A stretch of 64,000 nucleotides of DNA from a virus: the IMG/VR virus record IMGVR_UViG_3300044846_001970, positions 20,511 to 84,510 of that record. One strand, 5' to 3'. The notes under the pieces are model-generated. The model worked only from the letters and a program-made list of their open reading frames with translations. It was not told where the DNA came from and made no database searches. Within the stretch, counting starts at the first letter, position 1, and the number at the start of each line of letters is the position of its first letter. Below are positions 29,303-39,597 of this stretch, in pieces. The translations under genes were made by a program, and so were the position numbers.

Positions 29303-30007
29303 TTATTTCTTTTTAGTTGCTCCACCCATTTTTCTAACAGGTCGTGCTTTACCTGCACCTTTAAGACTTTTAAATCCAATAGGACTAGATGCTTGATCTT
29401 TACCAAATTTAACATAACTACCTTTATTATCACCAGTACCTGGTGCATCTGTACTTGGATATTTATAATCCATCATTCCTTTACCTTTAGCTACTTTTCT
29501 AGCAGCAGCTCTTGCTGTAATAGGAATACCTCCACCTGTATTAGCTTTTTTAAGTGTACTACCACCCATTTTCATTTTAGTTTTCATAGTTCCTCCAGTT
29601 TTCATTTTAGTTTTTATAGCTCCACCTTTCTTTTTTTCTTCTTTTTTAACAAGATTTTTTATTCCTTCTGCAACACCAACAGCACTACTAAGACCTGTAA
29701 GAATTGCAGTTGCAACTTTTGCACCTTTACCTTCTTTACCTGCTTTTAAATCTGCAACTTTTATATTTCTTTTAATACCTTTTTTTTCTTTTTTAAATTC
29801 TCTATTAGAAAGACCAGCTACTCTTTTTTGTTCAGCTGCAGCAGCTGCTTCTTTTTCTTTTGCAATTCTTTCAGCTTTTTCTTCAGCTGTTTCAGTAACT
29901 TTTGTTGTAGTAGTAGTATTTGGTTTAGCAGGAAGTAATTGTTTACAACCACCTTTACCATCAGAAACTTGTCCTTGAGGACATCCTTTTGTTGTTTTTG
30001 TTGCCAT
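29303..30007 (-). CDS. KGG-repeat basic protein with cysteine hairpin (234 aa)
   Basis: The N-terminus carries a cysteine hairpin (GCPQGQVSDGKGGC) like those in the giant virion proteins. A charged helix rich in Ala/Glu/Lys follows (residues ~40-85). From about residue 125 there are near-tandem copies of K-M/T-K-M-K-x-GG (KKGGAIKT, MKTGGTMKT, KMGGSTLK) and a final RKMGGATKKK. This is the densest array of the double-glycine motif in the window, which makes it the best place to test what the motif does. The function is unknown. Confidence 0.65.
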   Translation of the reverse strand: MATKTTKGCPQGQVSDGKGGCKQLLPAKPNTTTTTKVTETAEEKAERIAKEKEAAAAAEQKRVAGLSNREFKKEKKGIKRNIKVADLKAGKEGKGAKVATAILTGLSSAVGVAEGIKNLVKKEEKKKGGAIKTKMKTGGTMKTKMKMGGSTLKKANTGGGIPITARAAARKVAKGKGMMDYKYPSTDAPGTGDNKGSYVKFGKDQASSPIGFKSLKGAGKARPVRKMGGATKKK

Positions 30008-30034
30008 CTTATTTAATTTTTTATAATTTATACT

Positions 30035-31051
30035 TTATGAATTCCAATATTTTTCAACAGCTGCATTAAGATCTTTTAAAATATCCTCATTTAAAGGATT
30101 TTTTAAATGCTCTACAACATCTGATACATTCCTACCAAGCAAAGAATTTGATTTTGCATGATAAATATAACCATCAGCCTTTGGTATAATATACTTAAAA
30201 AAACTGGAATCTCTAACAATTGATTTAAGTTTTAATGTTTCCATATCCATTGTTGCAGTTTCCATAAAGGATTTAGCTGCTCTTTCTTTATTATTTTCTC
30301 CACCATCACCATTAATATATCTATCCATATTTTCATAGATAACATCATTAGGTGTTGATTTTCTATATTGTGTACTATCTATATCTACAACTTTTGCAAT
30401 GTAGAATAACTTAGTACTGTTTTTATCAAATAATTTCTGAAGTTCAGATAATGCTTTATTTCTCATTTTCTTATATTCAGTTCTTGCCATTACAGTTTCT
30501 TCTGTTTTATCTAAATAAAACTTAGGAGCTGTAGGTCTTGATCTTGCATCTTCAAAGCTTTTTGCAACAATTGCAAAACCACCTGCTTCAATTGCATGCA
30601 ATTTAATCCTATCATAAGGATCTTGTGGATCTAAGTATACTGGTTGATTACCACAAGCAATACTAATTCTATTCCAGAATTCAGCATTATCAGGTCTAAG
30701 CAACTTTACTTTATTCCAAAAATCTTTATCTTCAACATCAATAACATTTGCTATAAGTTCTTTTTCTAACTCACATACTGCAGATCTTATTTCTTTAATT
30801 CTTGCATCTCTATCTTCAGTATTCATTAATCTAATGTCTGGAGCAAATTCATTAAGTCCTGTTAAGTACCTAGTTACACCATTATTTTCTAAGCATGCCA
30901 ATTGTTCATGATGAGTTACTCCATCAAATAAAGACATACCATATTCTTCTAATCCCATATTAGAAGCATTACTGTCAAAGAACGGGCGGACTGCAATTGC
31001 TGTTTTTTTAACAGAGTCTTTGCGGGTCTCAATCATTGTGAAATTTTCCAT
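30035..31051 (-). CDS. conserved head-module protein after the MCP (338 aa)
   Basis: A mostly helical, acidic/basic mixed protein without a recognisable catalytic motif. It lies directly downstream of the MCP, but behind the MCP's strong terminator. A similar-sized gene is conserved at this place in crAss-like genomes. It contains AIAVRPFFDSNASNMG near the start and a helical region around KALSELQKLFDKNSTKLFYI. I infer a capsid-associated or internal head protein. Confidence in it being a gene is high, and in its role low. Confidence 0.65.
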   Translation of the reverse strand: MENFTMIETRKDSVKKTAIAVRPFFDSNASNMGLEEYGMSLFDGVTHHEQLACLENNGVTRYLTGLNEFAPDIRLMNTEDRDARIKEIRSAVCELEKELIANVIDVEDKDFWNKVKLLRPDNAEFWNRISIACGNQPVYLDPQDPYDRIKLHAIEAGGFAIVAKSFEDARSRPTAPKFYLDKTEETVMARTEYKKMRNKALSELQKLFDKNSTKLFYIAKVVDIDSTQYRKSTPNDVIYENMDRYINGDGGENNKERAAKSFMETATMDMETLKLKSIVRDSSFFKYIIPKADGYIYHAKSNSLLGRNVSDVVEHLKNPLNEDILKDLNAAVEKYWNS

Positions 31052-31095
31052 TTTGTTTGGTTTTTTTTGTTGGTTAAGTAAAAGTTAAATAAAAA

Positions 31096-31120
31096 AAAGG
31101 AGGAGTGTATCTCCTCCTTT
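31096..31120 (-). terminator. strong terminator after the major capsid gene
   Basis: A perfect 10-bp stem (AAAGGAGGAG / CTCCTCCTTT) with a 5-base loop is followed by a T-run on the minus strand. It lies just past the MCP stop and fits tight control of a highly expressed gene. Confidence 0.9.
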
Positions 31121-31137
31121 TAGTTTGTAATTATATG

Positions 31138-32754
31138 TTAGAAAGATCCACCAGTGATTGGATTTCTCATAACTATTTTCAACACTTTAGTTGGGTCTTT
31201 TACCCATATAGCTGGCATAGTTTGAGACATCATTACACGGTAACCATTGAATTGTCCAGAGGATTGGAAGCCTTGGCTACGTCCCATGTAATCCATTGTA
31301 CCATTTTGGTACCACCACTTTAATTGGTTATCCCAAGATAATTTCAATAAGAAAATATTATCATTTGTATTATCTGTGATATCAAAGATAATGAATGAAT
31401 AAGAACTTAAAGGGAAACCATCAATGATTGGGTTCTCAATATCATTTGTATGAACATTGTCAAAAGCAGGATTCAACACAAACTTTACATTAGCCAAGAA
31501 TGGGATAACATAAGAAGTGTAAGCAAATCCAAAGTTCAAGTCCATGCCTTTTCCAGTGATAGCACCAATGTCAGCAGCTTGAATTAAAAGACCAGAAGCA
31601 ACAGCTTCAGTTCTAATAGCTTCATTTACCATACGCATTCCACCCATACCTGTCTGAACTACTAGAGAACGCTTAGGATCTGGACCTTGGAATTCAACCT
31701 TACCATTAAAGAAGTTATAAATTTCTGAACGGAATAAGTCTAATGTAAAGTTATTTTTGTTATAAATCCTTTTGAAAGAGTTATCCAACTGTTTCCAAAG
31801 ACCTACTGATAACCTTAGATCATCTGGACCATCTTGACGTACTCTACCACCTTGACCCCACATTAAGTAAGTTTCAATGTCAGTAGCAATTTTAGACAAG
31901 TGAGCAGATTCCATAGCAGTAAGGAAAGTTCTAGATAAGTCACCATTATCAAATGCTTTCTTAACTTTATCTTTACCCATTACTTTAACCATATCTTCTA
32001 AAGAAGAAACAGAAGGATCCATTTGCTTATCAAATGTTCTCCAGATTTCAGTTACAGGAACTGTACCATCTGCATTCATTCCACCTTTGATCATTAAGTC
32101 TGCTCTTGAAGAGATAGAATAATGTACGTGAGCTTCTGCACCACCAACAAAGTTATAGAATTCACGGAATCCTGTTCTTGTTGTAATGTCAGAGAATCTT
32201 TCACCATACTCACCTCTTGCAGAACCTTTGCGGAATAACTTAGTTCCATTAGCCAAATACTTATTGTCAATGTACTTAAAGTTATCATTGTTAACAAGTT
32301 GTACTGTGTAAATAAAACCATCACCTAAAGGAAGAATATCCTCTGCAGTGATGTACATCTCTACACCATTGTATTTGTCATAAGTGATGATATCACCATG
32401 TCCAAACTCACGTCTGCTTAATTTGATACGGAAGGTTGTTCCATCTATACCTTTAAAGTCATTAGATGCTTCAATGTCTTCTATAATGTAAGGAAGATCT
32501 ATAGAGACAGGAGTCTGCCACTTGTACTCTCCACGAGCATTATCTACATTGATAACATTTTTCCCACCAAAACTTGACATTTGGTAAAGAGGCATTTGTA
32601 CCTTTTGAGCCATAGCCCACAAATCCACTGGACCTAAATCCATTGGCTCTGCATCTTTTAGCATATTCACCAGGTGGTAAGAATCCACATGGGAACTTGC
32701 ATTGTAAGCGGTATCCCGGAGGAAAATACCATTGTTCATTACTGGAGTTGCCAT
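31138..32754 (-). CDS. major capsid protein (538 aa)
   Basis: This has the sequence character of the crAss-like HK97-fold major capsid protein: an N-terminus with YHLVNMLKDAEPMDLGPVDL, a central region with GGAEAHVHYSISSRADLMIK, and a C-terminus with AIWVKDPTKVLKIVMRN. Length and place (after portal and scaffold, before a strong terminator) agree. Its codon and base choice is less AT-extreme than its neighbours, consistent with strong expression. The start lies 26 bases after the scaffold stop in an A-rich leader without a Shine-Dalgarno sequence. It forms the capsid shell. Confidence 0.92.
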   Translation of the reverse strand: MATPVMNNGIFLRDTAYNASSHVDSYHLVNMLKDAEPMDLGPVDLWAMAQKVQMPLYQMSSFGGKNVINVDNARGEYKWQTPVSIDLPYIIEDIEASNDFKGIDGTTFRIKLSRREFGHGDIITYDKYNGVEMYITAEDILPLGDGFIYTVQLVNNDNFKYIDNKYLANGTKLFRKGSARGEYGERFSDITTRTGFREFYNFVGGAEAHVHYSISSRADLMIKGGMNADGTVPVTEIWRTFDKQMDPSVSSLEDMVKVMGKDKVKKAFDNGDLSRTFLTAMESAHLSKIATDIETYLMWGQGGRVRQDGPDDLRLSVGLWKQLDNSFKRIYNKNNFTLDLFRSEIYNFFNGKVEFQGPDPKRSLVVQTGMGGMRMVNEAIRTEAVASGLLIQAADIGAITGKGMDLNFGFAYTSYVIPFLANVKFVLNPAFDNVHTNDIENPIIDGFPLSSYSFIIFDITDNTNDNIFLLKLSWDNQLKWWYQNGTMDYMGRSQGFQSSGQFNGYRVMMSQTMPAIWVKDPTKVLKIVMRNPITGGSF

Positions 32755-32780
32755 TTTTATATTTATTTAATTGTTACTAC

Positions 32781-34046
32781 TTAAAATCTCTTGAACAAAT
32801 TATTTTGTCTAGAGAGTGTCTTTTGAGGTTGTCTACTTGGAGAAGCTGTTCTTCTTTCTTCTTCTTGCTCATAATTACTTGAACCTAGTTTCCTAGACTC
32901 CTCAGTTTTTAATTTCCTTACTGTATCTTCTACAGTTTTTTTACTTCCTTGTTCTCTTACTTTACCTTTATATCCATCTGGATCTGCAAGTAACCAAAGT
33001 GCTTCTGCAATTAAGTCATGTCTTGGTTCTACAAACTGATACTTCTCTAAAAGGTGGCCTAACATATTTGTAGGTTTCCCAGATATTGAAGGATAGTTTG
33101 GTTGAACTAAACCAGAAAAAAGTAAACCTTGTGTTTTCTTATCTAGTCTAAGACCTCCTAACTCACCAGCTTGTAATGTATTAAAGACATTATCTTGATA
33201 AGCTTTTGCAGCATTTGATTGTTGTTGTCTTCTAGATTCTTGATCTGCTAGTTGTCTTTGAACAATCTCATTTTGCATTCTATCTAACTTTGGTTTAAAC
33301 TGAACAGCTTTTTGTTCTAATCTATCTAAGTCTAACCAATCTTGTATTTCTTCTTCAATTTCTTCTGGAGTTCCAAAACCAGTAGCATATAGATACTGTC
33401 TTGCAATCTCTGCTTGATCACCTTCTTCAGAAGGATCAAGTTGTCTCATTTCTTCTACTTGAGCTAATGTTCTAAATAGACCTTTAAGATCTTGTCCTCC
33501 ATCAGCTACATACTTAGCAGCATATTGAAGTTCTTCTGGTAAAGATTGATAAAATTCTTTAGGAACATCATTCCTTACTTTATCTTCTCTCTCTTGAAAG
33601 TTAGCTTCAAATAATTCTCTAAAGTCTTTAGTGGTATATTCATCTAATGATTTATCATCATCAAAAGCCATTAAAGATCCTTCTTCAATCATTTTAGTTG
33701 CTAACTCATAAAGACCAGACTTATCTACTTTTGGTCTTCCTTTATTACCAGTCTCTTCTTCTTGACTGATTAAACTATCTAATTCAGCAATAGTTTCATC
33801 AACTTCTTCTTTCTTTTCTCTTGCCTCCTCTCTTTCTTTAGGAGTGGTTTTACTCATGTCAAGGAACGCAGTGTCTACATTTTCTTTTGAAAACATAGTC
33901 TTTGGTTTATCATCTTCTTCCTTAGAGGGAAGCATTACACTTTCTGCTCCAGGGTTTCCAAATATCTCATCAATATTTACATCTACTTGACCTACCGTTG
34001 TAGTGTCTAAAAACTGAGTTTCCCCAGTATTTGTTACATTATCCAT
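32781..34046 (-). CDS. putative scaffolding / head assembly protein (421 aa)
   Basis: A highly acidic, helical protein lying between portal and MCP, where scaffolding proteins are usually encoded. Residues ~60-110 are Glu/Asp-rich coiled-coil-like, residues ~225-290 form Gln/Glu-rich helices, and the C-terminus turns basic (KTLSRQNNLFKRF), typical of a scaffold's capsid-binding end. No protease motif is visible. The scaffold role is inferred from composition and position; a capsid-lining protein is the alternative. Confidence 0.65.
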   Translation of the reverse strand: MDNVTNTGETQFLDTTTVGQVDVNIDEIFGNPGAESVMLPSKEEDDKPKTMFSKENVDTAFLDMSKTTPKEREEAREKKEEVDETIAELDSLISQEEETGNKGRPKVDKSGLYELATKMIEEGSLMAFDDDKSLDEYTTKDFRELFEANFQEREDKVRNDVPKEFYQSLPEELQYAAKYVADGGQDLKGLFRTLAQVEEMRQLDPSEEGDQAEIARQYLYATGFGTPEEIEEEIQDWLDLDRLEQKAVQFKPKLDRMQNEIVQRQLADQESRRQQQSNAAKAYQDNVFNTLQAGELGGLRLDKKTQGLLFSGLVQPNYPSISGKPTNMLGHLLEKYQFVEPRHDLIAEALWLLADPDGYKGKVREQGSKKTVEDTVRKLKTEESRKLGSSNYEQEEERRTASPSRQPQKTLSRQNNLFKRF

Positions 34047-34070
34047 AATTGTTGGTTTTTTATGTTATAC

Positions 34071-34083
34071 TTTAATATACAAA
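34071..34083 (-). promoter_or_regulatory. late-arm promoter motif
   Basis: The minus strand reads TTTGTATATTAAA in the 95-bp gap between portal and scaffold genes, 25-37 bases before the scaffold ATG. It would drive scaffold and MCP. Confidence 0.55.
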
Positions 34084-34141
34084 TTAAACTTGAAAAATTT
34101 AAAAGTAAAAAATAATTATTTAGCACTATATAGCTAACCCC

Positions 34142-36889
34142 TTATTTCTTTTTCACTTCTCCTCCTTTATCAAATTTATTTTTATTTACTCTTGCTATTT
34201 CAAGTTGCTTATTTGCTATATCTCTTTGAACATTAAGCTTCTCTCTTTCTAAATCTATTTTGTTTCTATCAATAATCATTCTATTAGTATCCTTATCTCT
34301 TTGTAAAGATGTTTGAGCTTCATACTGTTCAGTCTGTCTAATATCTTTCATAGCATCTTGATAGTCAGATATTTCATTTTTATTAACATCTTGCATTGCT
34401 CCAAAACCTGCTGATCTAATTTCAGCAACAAGCACTTCATTTTGTCTATCTTTTTCTTTCTGAGTTTCCTCATAAGTTCTTCTAAGTTGTGCTTCCTCTG
34501 CATCTGCTTTAATTTTTTGTTCTTGCATTTGTTGTTGAGACTGCATCTCTTGTTCTTTCTGCTGTTTTAGTTTATTCTCAGAATCTTTAAGTACTGTATT
34601 AAGTTCAGCAATGGAATCAGATTGTACAATTTTACCAAGATCATATACTGATGCTCCTGTAGTATTGTTATTCATAGCCATTTGTTTTAATTGTTCTAAG
34701 ATGGCTCTATGGTTTGCAGTTGTACTACAGAAGATATTAAGATCTCTCATTAATAAATCAGTACCATTTATTTCAAAATTAACCTTTTCATCAGCTGATG
34801 TAACATAAGTTAATCTTGCTGAAGGATTTGTTGAATTATAATACTGAGCTAAGTCAGTTCTCATTTGATGTACTCTTGGCATTAAGTAATCACAGTGTTG
34901 TATAAAGAATACTTCTGTTTGTGCATAAGAAGCACTTTGTGCTTGTTCTACTCCAGTAGCAGTCATCTGAGATAACTGTTGTCCCATTCTTTGTGCATTA
35001 ACACCAATCACTTCATATGCTTGTTGTTTAAAATGGTTTGCTAAGTTTACTCTTGACATTAATCTTTCTGTCTGAGATAGATCTAGTTTTTGGAAATGAT
35101 TAAAGTTAAGAGCATTCTCTGTATTAGTAATAGATGTATCTAAAGGAAGCATTCCAAAATTCTTCATTGCTACATATGCTTTAGATAAATTACCTTTTCC
35201 CCAGTCTTCTCCTAAAGAGTGTCTAGGAAGAGTGTTCTGGTCTAACATGATAATAGTACCTAACTCATCTACTAATATGTCAGCAATCTGGTTATTTACT
35301 ATGTTATATCCAATCTGGAATGGCTTCATTAAATCAATGAGTGCAGTTGACTTAGTATTTCTATCAGAGAATACTGCACCTTCTACAGGAAGTTTACAAC
35401 CATATAAAGTACTATCACCTTTAAATTGAAACTTAAGTGGTCCAATTTTTTTCTTTTCTACACCAATATACATAGGTGTAAATCCTCCTGGATTATTCAT
35501 ACCCCAGAAAGAAGGAATATTTGGTCCTATCTTTACACCACCCCATACTTCATTAATCCAGATCCAATCTATGTGTTCACCAAATATTAAATTATCTTTA
35601 GTTTTATTTTTATTTAATCTAGTATCATAAATAGGTTTAATAGTTGTCTTGTAATTTTCATCTACAATTTCCATTTGAACTTCACCTTCATCAGTAACAA
35701 GTATTAAATGGCCAACTTTTCTTTGAGACTTCCAATATACTGTTGTGCAACGTAATAAATAAGCAGTACCTTGATTATAGTAATCTTCACTTTCAGCTAA
35801 TATCTCAGTAATAATATCTCCTCCGCTAACTACAGCTCCTCCCATTGCAGTTGTATATTGTCTCATTGCAAGAGATGGCATGTTAGTATTCCAATCATGA
35901 GTCTTAGTACCATCATAGAAAGTACCATCATTTTGATAACCACCAATATTATAACCAGCAGATCTAATAGGATAAATAGCTTCTAATGCAACCATTTGTT
36001 CTTCATCCATTAAATATCCATATTTATCTAGAGCATCAGAAGGAGTTAACATATCTGTTTTACCTACCCAGTTAGCTTGAGATATGTATCTTGCATCTGG
36101 AGATTTATGATAAAAAGTTACAGCAGGATTCCATAGCTCTACTTCATAGTCATCTTCCATCATTCTCATATGCCAGAATTCTCTGTCAGTAATAAGCATA
36201 TCTCTGAATGCTCTTTCCTCAAGTTCATTCATACCAAATCTTTCAACATCTACTTTATGTTGGTGAGTAGCCCACTCTTCTACCATAGATCTATAATCTT
36301 TTCTAAAGAACATTTCTATTTCTGGAAGAGATTTTAATTTATCATCTGCTGTTTCTTGTTGAAATTCTTCTGATGCAGGATCCATTCCTTGATCCATAAG
36401 AGCAGATGCTATTTTTAATTTAGCATCAGATAAAAGAACTTCTTCTACCATGGCTCTTTTTTGCTCAAGCATTTCATTATAAGATGTATCATCTACTGCC
36501 CGGTATGTAAGTTTAGTAGATCTCTTTGCAAATTCAGCTACTAAAACATTAATAACATTTGGAATAATAGGATAAAACTTTAACTCTAATGCAGATTCAT
36601 CTTCTTTAGTAAGTACTTCTACAATATCTCTGTACTCATTATTATCTTCAACTATATAATCAGACTTATCTATAATACCTTTTGCAAGCTTATAATTCTT
36701 CATTAGCCTACGGGCATTTCTGCGGAGTTGTTTAAGACCTTGCCATTCAACCCAATCTAAATTCCATGCAGCCCATCTATCATCTTTTTCTTCTTTGGAT
36801 AAAAATTGAAGTGGTTGGGTAATACTACCCATTCTATTAGTTTCAACTTTGGCTCCTGCTTTAGCCTGAAGTGCATTAATTATTTTCAT
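34142..36889 (-). CDS. portal protein (915 aa)
   Basis: Its length, its place between TerL and the capsid genes, and segments such as EWATHQHKVDVERFGMNELE and EVIGVNAQRMGQQLSQMTAT fit the crAss-like portal family, the dodecameric ring through which DNA is packaged. The last ~150 residues form a long Gln/Glu/Lys-rich coiled coil ending in KFDKGGEVKKK, so the portal shares the double-glycine tail motif of the basic cluster proteins. That tail is likely to face the capsid interior or DNA, which is an inference. It lies 5 bases after the TerL stop. Confidence 0.88.
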   Translation of the reverse strand: MKIINALQAKAGAKVETNRMGSITQPLQFLSKEEKDDRWAAWNLDWVEWQGLKQLRRNARRLMKNYKLAKGIIDKSDYIVEDNNEYRDIVEVLTKEDESALELKFYPIIPNVINVLVAEFAKRSTKLTYRAVDDTSYNEMLEQKRAMVEEVLLSDAKLKIASALMDQGMDPASEEFQQETADDKLKSLPEIEMFFRKDYRSMVEEWATHQHKVDVERFGMNELEERAFRDMLITDREFWHMRMMEDDYEVELWNPAVTFYHKSPDARYISQANWVGKTDMLTPSDALDKYGYLMDEEQMVALEAIYPIRSAGYNIGGYQNDGTFYDGTKTHDWNTNMPSLAMRQYTTAMGGAVVSGGDIITEILAESEDYYNQGTAYLLRCTTVYWKSQRKVGHLILVTDEGEVQMEIVDENYKTTIKPIYDTRLNKNKTKDNLIFGEHIDWIWINEVWGGVKIGPNIPSFWGMNNPGGFTPMYIGVEKKKIGPLKFQFKGDSTLYGCKLPVEGAVFSDRNTKSTALIDLMKPFQIGYNIVNNQIADILVDELGTIIMLDQNTLPRHSLGEDWGKGNLSKAYVAMKNFGMLPLDTSITNTENALNFNHFQKLDLSQTERLMSRVNLANHFKQQAYEVIGVNAQRMGQQLSQMTATGVEQAQSASYAQTEVFFIQHCDYLMPRVHQMRTDLAQYYNSTNPSARLTYVTSADEKVNFEINGTDLLMRDLNIFCSTTANHRAILEQLKQMAMNNNTTGASVYDLGKIVQSDSIAELNTVLKDSENKLKQQKEQEMQSQQQMQEQKIKADAEEAQLRRTYEETQKEKDRQNEVLVAEIRSAGFGAMQDVNKNEISDYQDAMKDIRQTEQYEAQTSLQRDKDTNRMIIDRNKIDLEREKLNVQRDIANKQLEIARVNKNKFDKGGEVKKK

Positions 36890-36894
36890 AATAT

Positions 36895-39078
36895 TTATTT
36901 AAAGTTCTTAAATGCGGATCTTTTTAAATTGGATCCTACATTACGAAAAGGATTCCTATTTAATTTAAACAAATTTTCTGACTTTTGCAAGTTTTTAGCT
37001 GCATCATCCATAATAACTCTTTTAGAATATCCCTTATTTGCTTGTTGTATTCTCATAAATGCAACCATTGCAGAAAATGCAACTAGTCTATCCACATTGA
37101 GTCCATCTGTGTAGGCATGCATTTCTTTTAGTAACATTATATCTGGTATTCTTTCTACACCATATGTAGTTCTTACTATAGTCCCATCAGGTTTAGTTAC
37201 TGTATCTAATTCTTCTTTACAGTATTCTATGACATAACTTAATAAGTGATGTTTAAATAGTACTCCTGTATTTCTCCAACCATACTCCTGGAAGACGTTA
37301 GCATTTGCACCTAAGTCTTTTAAGAACATAATCTGATTTTTGGGAACAAGATACTTCTGTCTTTTCCTAGATATCATATATAAGATAAACAAAGAAATGT
37401 TATTCTCAATTACAGTCTGAGCATTATACCACTCTATGATCATCTCTAATCTTTCATGTGTTTGTTTGATATCATCAAATCTTCCACACCATGCAGCTAC
37501 TATTTTATCTTGTTCTATGTAAGTTTCTGAATCCCCTGCTGTATGTTTAGTTACTTCTATAGGAGCTTTCATAACATAGATAGAACATAATGAATCTGAA
37601 GTAGTTGTCTTTCCCTCAGCTACAGGGTCAATAGATGCATAGTACTGACCATATTCAGGATCTTTAATAGGTCTTTCCCATACAACTAAACATCCAGTTT
37701 TATCTTCAGTCTTTTTACTTATTGGAAATTCAGATATTGGTAACTTATTACTTGTCTTAACTTTAATCTTTCCTATTTCATCTCTAGATATATCTAGATA
37801 TTCATATGGATATTCTTTATCTTCTATTCTTCTTATTTGTGCAGTAACAAGATGTGATGGAAACTTAGATACTTTTCTATGTTTAAATGCTTCTGCTATA
37901 TTTCTAGGGTGCTGAGATATTTCTAACTGATAATCTTCAGGGTCCATAGATTTCTTTATCTTCTCAAAATAATCATCTAATGCTTGTAATGCTTCTTCTA
38001 CAAGTGAATTACCATAATCATCTATGTAAGGAGGCATTGACCATTGTTCTGGAATAAATAAACCTGACTTGCCTAAAGTACCTTGCTCATCTAGTAAGTC
38101 TGTATCTACAGAAAATATATCATTAGCTTCTGGATCTAGAATCATTTTCTTTAAAGGTTCACATTGATCTAAGTCACCCACTGATCCTGCTGCAATAAAT
38201 AAACCTGTAGTAATCATACCTGATTTAAGAGCAGGTTTAATGTATCCATATGTTGTATTCATCTTTGGAGCAATACCGGCCTCTTCATGGAAGAAGTATT
38301 TAACTGGTCCACCTACTCCATTTGTTGGATCTTTATCAAAAGACATTCCTTGTAAAGTTCCTTTTAATCCTACTTCAGCTTTTCTATCTCCTTTTCTTAC
38401 TTCAATCTTTTGTTGCCACATCATTACTTTATCTGGTGACATTGGTCTATACCAAGCAGTGTGCTCATTTAAGAATGCAGCATATTCATTTAGAAATTTC
38501 CAAGTACCTTTCTCATTAATGTAATCTTTAAGACTTGCCCCCATCTTTAAGGTAACCCCTGCTTCAAACCATAACTGATTAATTAGTTTTCCTGCATGAA
38601 AATAACTAGATGCAATCTGTCTTTTCTTTAGTATAGCAGCATGTAAATAGAATAGTTCTGCAAGCACTTCATATAATGCCATATGATATTGTGCATCCCT
38701 TATTTGAGCAAAGTCAAATTTCTGTTGTTCCTTATCAAAGATTGGTAAGAAGTTTAACCACATATAATAATCTCTGGTAAGATACCATGTTTTATTATCT
38801 GATTTAATTAATACTCCTAGTCTGCATTTATTTTTTTGATCATCCCAGTAATTAACAAAGTCTCTGGATTTAAATGGTGCAGTACAGTATACTTTAGTTT
38901 CTCTAAACTTTCTAGACTCAGCAATAAATATTTCATTGGTTACTTCATTAAATTCATATTTTCCAGGTTCTCTAAATATAGAAAATAAAAAGTCTCTCCA
39001 CTCATCTCTTGATTCAAAAGTTGTTGTTGTCCATGTACCATTATCCCATGTGGGAATATCTTTATAAATATCATCCAT
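36895..39078 (-). CDS. terminase large subunit TerL (727 aa)
   Basis: The ATPase half contains a degenerate Walker-A region (KKRQIASSYFHAGKL) and a Walker-B-like KYFFHEEAG near residue 262. The nuclease half begins near residue 480 with YYASIDPVAEGKTTTSDSL, where the first Asp matches the RNase-H-fold catalytic position, and continues through a VIENNIS segment. The protein packages DNA into proheads and cuts it at the portal. It is a conserved hallmark of crAss-like phages and lies directly before the portal, after a 171-aa gene that may encode the small subunit. Confidence 0.93.
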   Translation of the reverse strand: MDDIYKDIPTWDNGTWTTTTFESRDEWRDFLFSIFREPGKYEFNEVTNEIFIAESRKFRETKVYCTAPFKSRDFVNYWDDQKNKCRLGVLIKSDNKTWYLTRDYYMWLNFLPIFDKEQQKFDFAQIRDAQYHMALYEVLAELFYLHAAILKKRQIASSYFHAGKLINQLWFEAGVTLKMGASLKDYINEKGTWKFLNEYAAFLNEHTAWYRPMSPDKVMMWQQKIEVRKGDRKAEVGLKGTLQGMSFDKDPTNGVGGPVKYFFHEEAGIAPKMNTTYGYIKPALKSGMITTGLFIAAGSVGDLDQCEPLKKMILDPEANDIFSVDTDLLDEQGTLGKSGLFIPEQWSMPPYIDDYGNSLVEEALQALDDYFEKIKKSMDPEDYQLEISQHPRNIAEAFKHRKVSKFPSHLVTAQIRRIEDKEYPYEYLDISRDEIGKIKVKTSNKLPISEFPISKKTEDKTGCLVVWERPIKDPEYGQYYASIDPVAEGKTTTSDSLCSIYVMKAPIEVTKHTAGDSETYIEQDKIVAAWCGRFDDIKQTHERLEMIIEWYNAQTVIENNISLFILYMISRKRQKYLVPKNQIMFLKDLGANANVFQEYGWRNTGVLFKHHLLSYVIEYCKEELDTVTKPDGTIVRTTYGVERIPDIMLLKEMHAYTDGLNVDRLVAFSAMVAFMRIQQANKGYSKRVIMDDAAKNLQKSENLFKLNRNPFRNVGSNLKRSAFKNFK

Positions 39079-39080
39079 AA

Positions 39081-39596
39081 TTAACTGTCATATGCTAGAC
39101 CTTGACCACCTCTTACTTTACTAGATTGTTCTTCTTGTAAATCTTTATATACTCCTTTAAATGAAGCTCTAATCTGATCAAAGTTTTTAGCTGCAGCAAC
39201 TATAGAATTTATATTACCATCTCTTCCATCTGTAATAGGAGTATTCTCCATATATCTACCTAATCTATCTAACATAGATGCAATACCTTTATATGCTCTA
39301 GATGTTGGTGTCTCATACATTCTTTTACAAAATTCTAAAGCAACATGTATGTCATCATCTTCTAATGAAAAATCTCCATTTATTTCTTTCATAACTAAAT
39401 ACTCTTTGTCTATATCAGGTGCATAGAAAAAAGGATTCATATCTGGATTAGGACATGTCATATAAAACAAATACAAGTAAATCTTAAGATGTTCTTCTGG
39501 ATAGTTATCCATTATATCTTTTAAAGCTTTTAGTGTATAGCAATGTTCTGTTGGTACTACAATACCATTTTGTACATCAAATAGTCTTACTAACAT
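39081..39596 (-). CDS. conserved protein upstream of TerL, possible small terminase (171 aa)
   Basis: A mainly helical acidic protein with LKALKDIMDNYPEEHLKIYL near the start and ASMLDRLGRYMENTPITDGR near the middle. It sits 2 bases upstream of TerL and immediately after the PD-(D/E)XK gene. Position suggests a packaging role, such as the small terminase subunit, but no HTH or central-domain signature is clear. I recall a similar conserved gene preceding TerL in crAss-like phages. Confidence 0.65.
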   Translation of the reverse strand: MLVRLFDVQNGIVVPTEHCYTLKALKDIMDNYPEEHLKIYLYLFYMTCPNPDMNPFFYAPDIDKEYLVMKEINGDFSLEDDDIHVALEFCKRMYETPTSRAYKGIASMLDRLGRYMENTPITDGRDGNINSIVAAAKNFDQIRASFKGVYKDLQEEQSSKVRGGQGLAYDS

Positions 39597-39597
39597 A

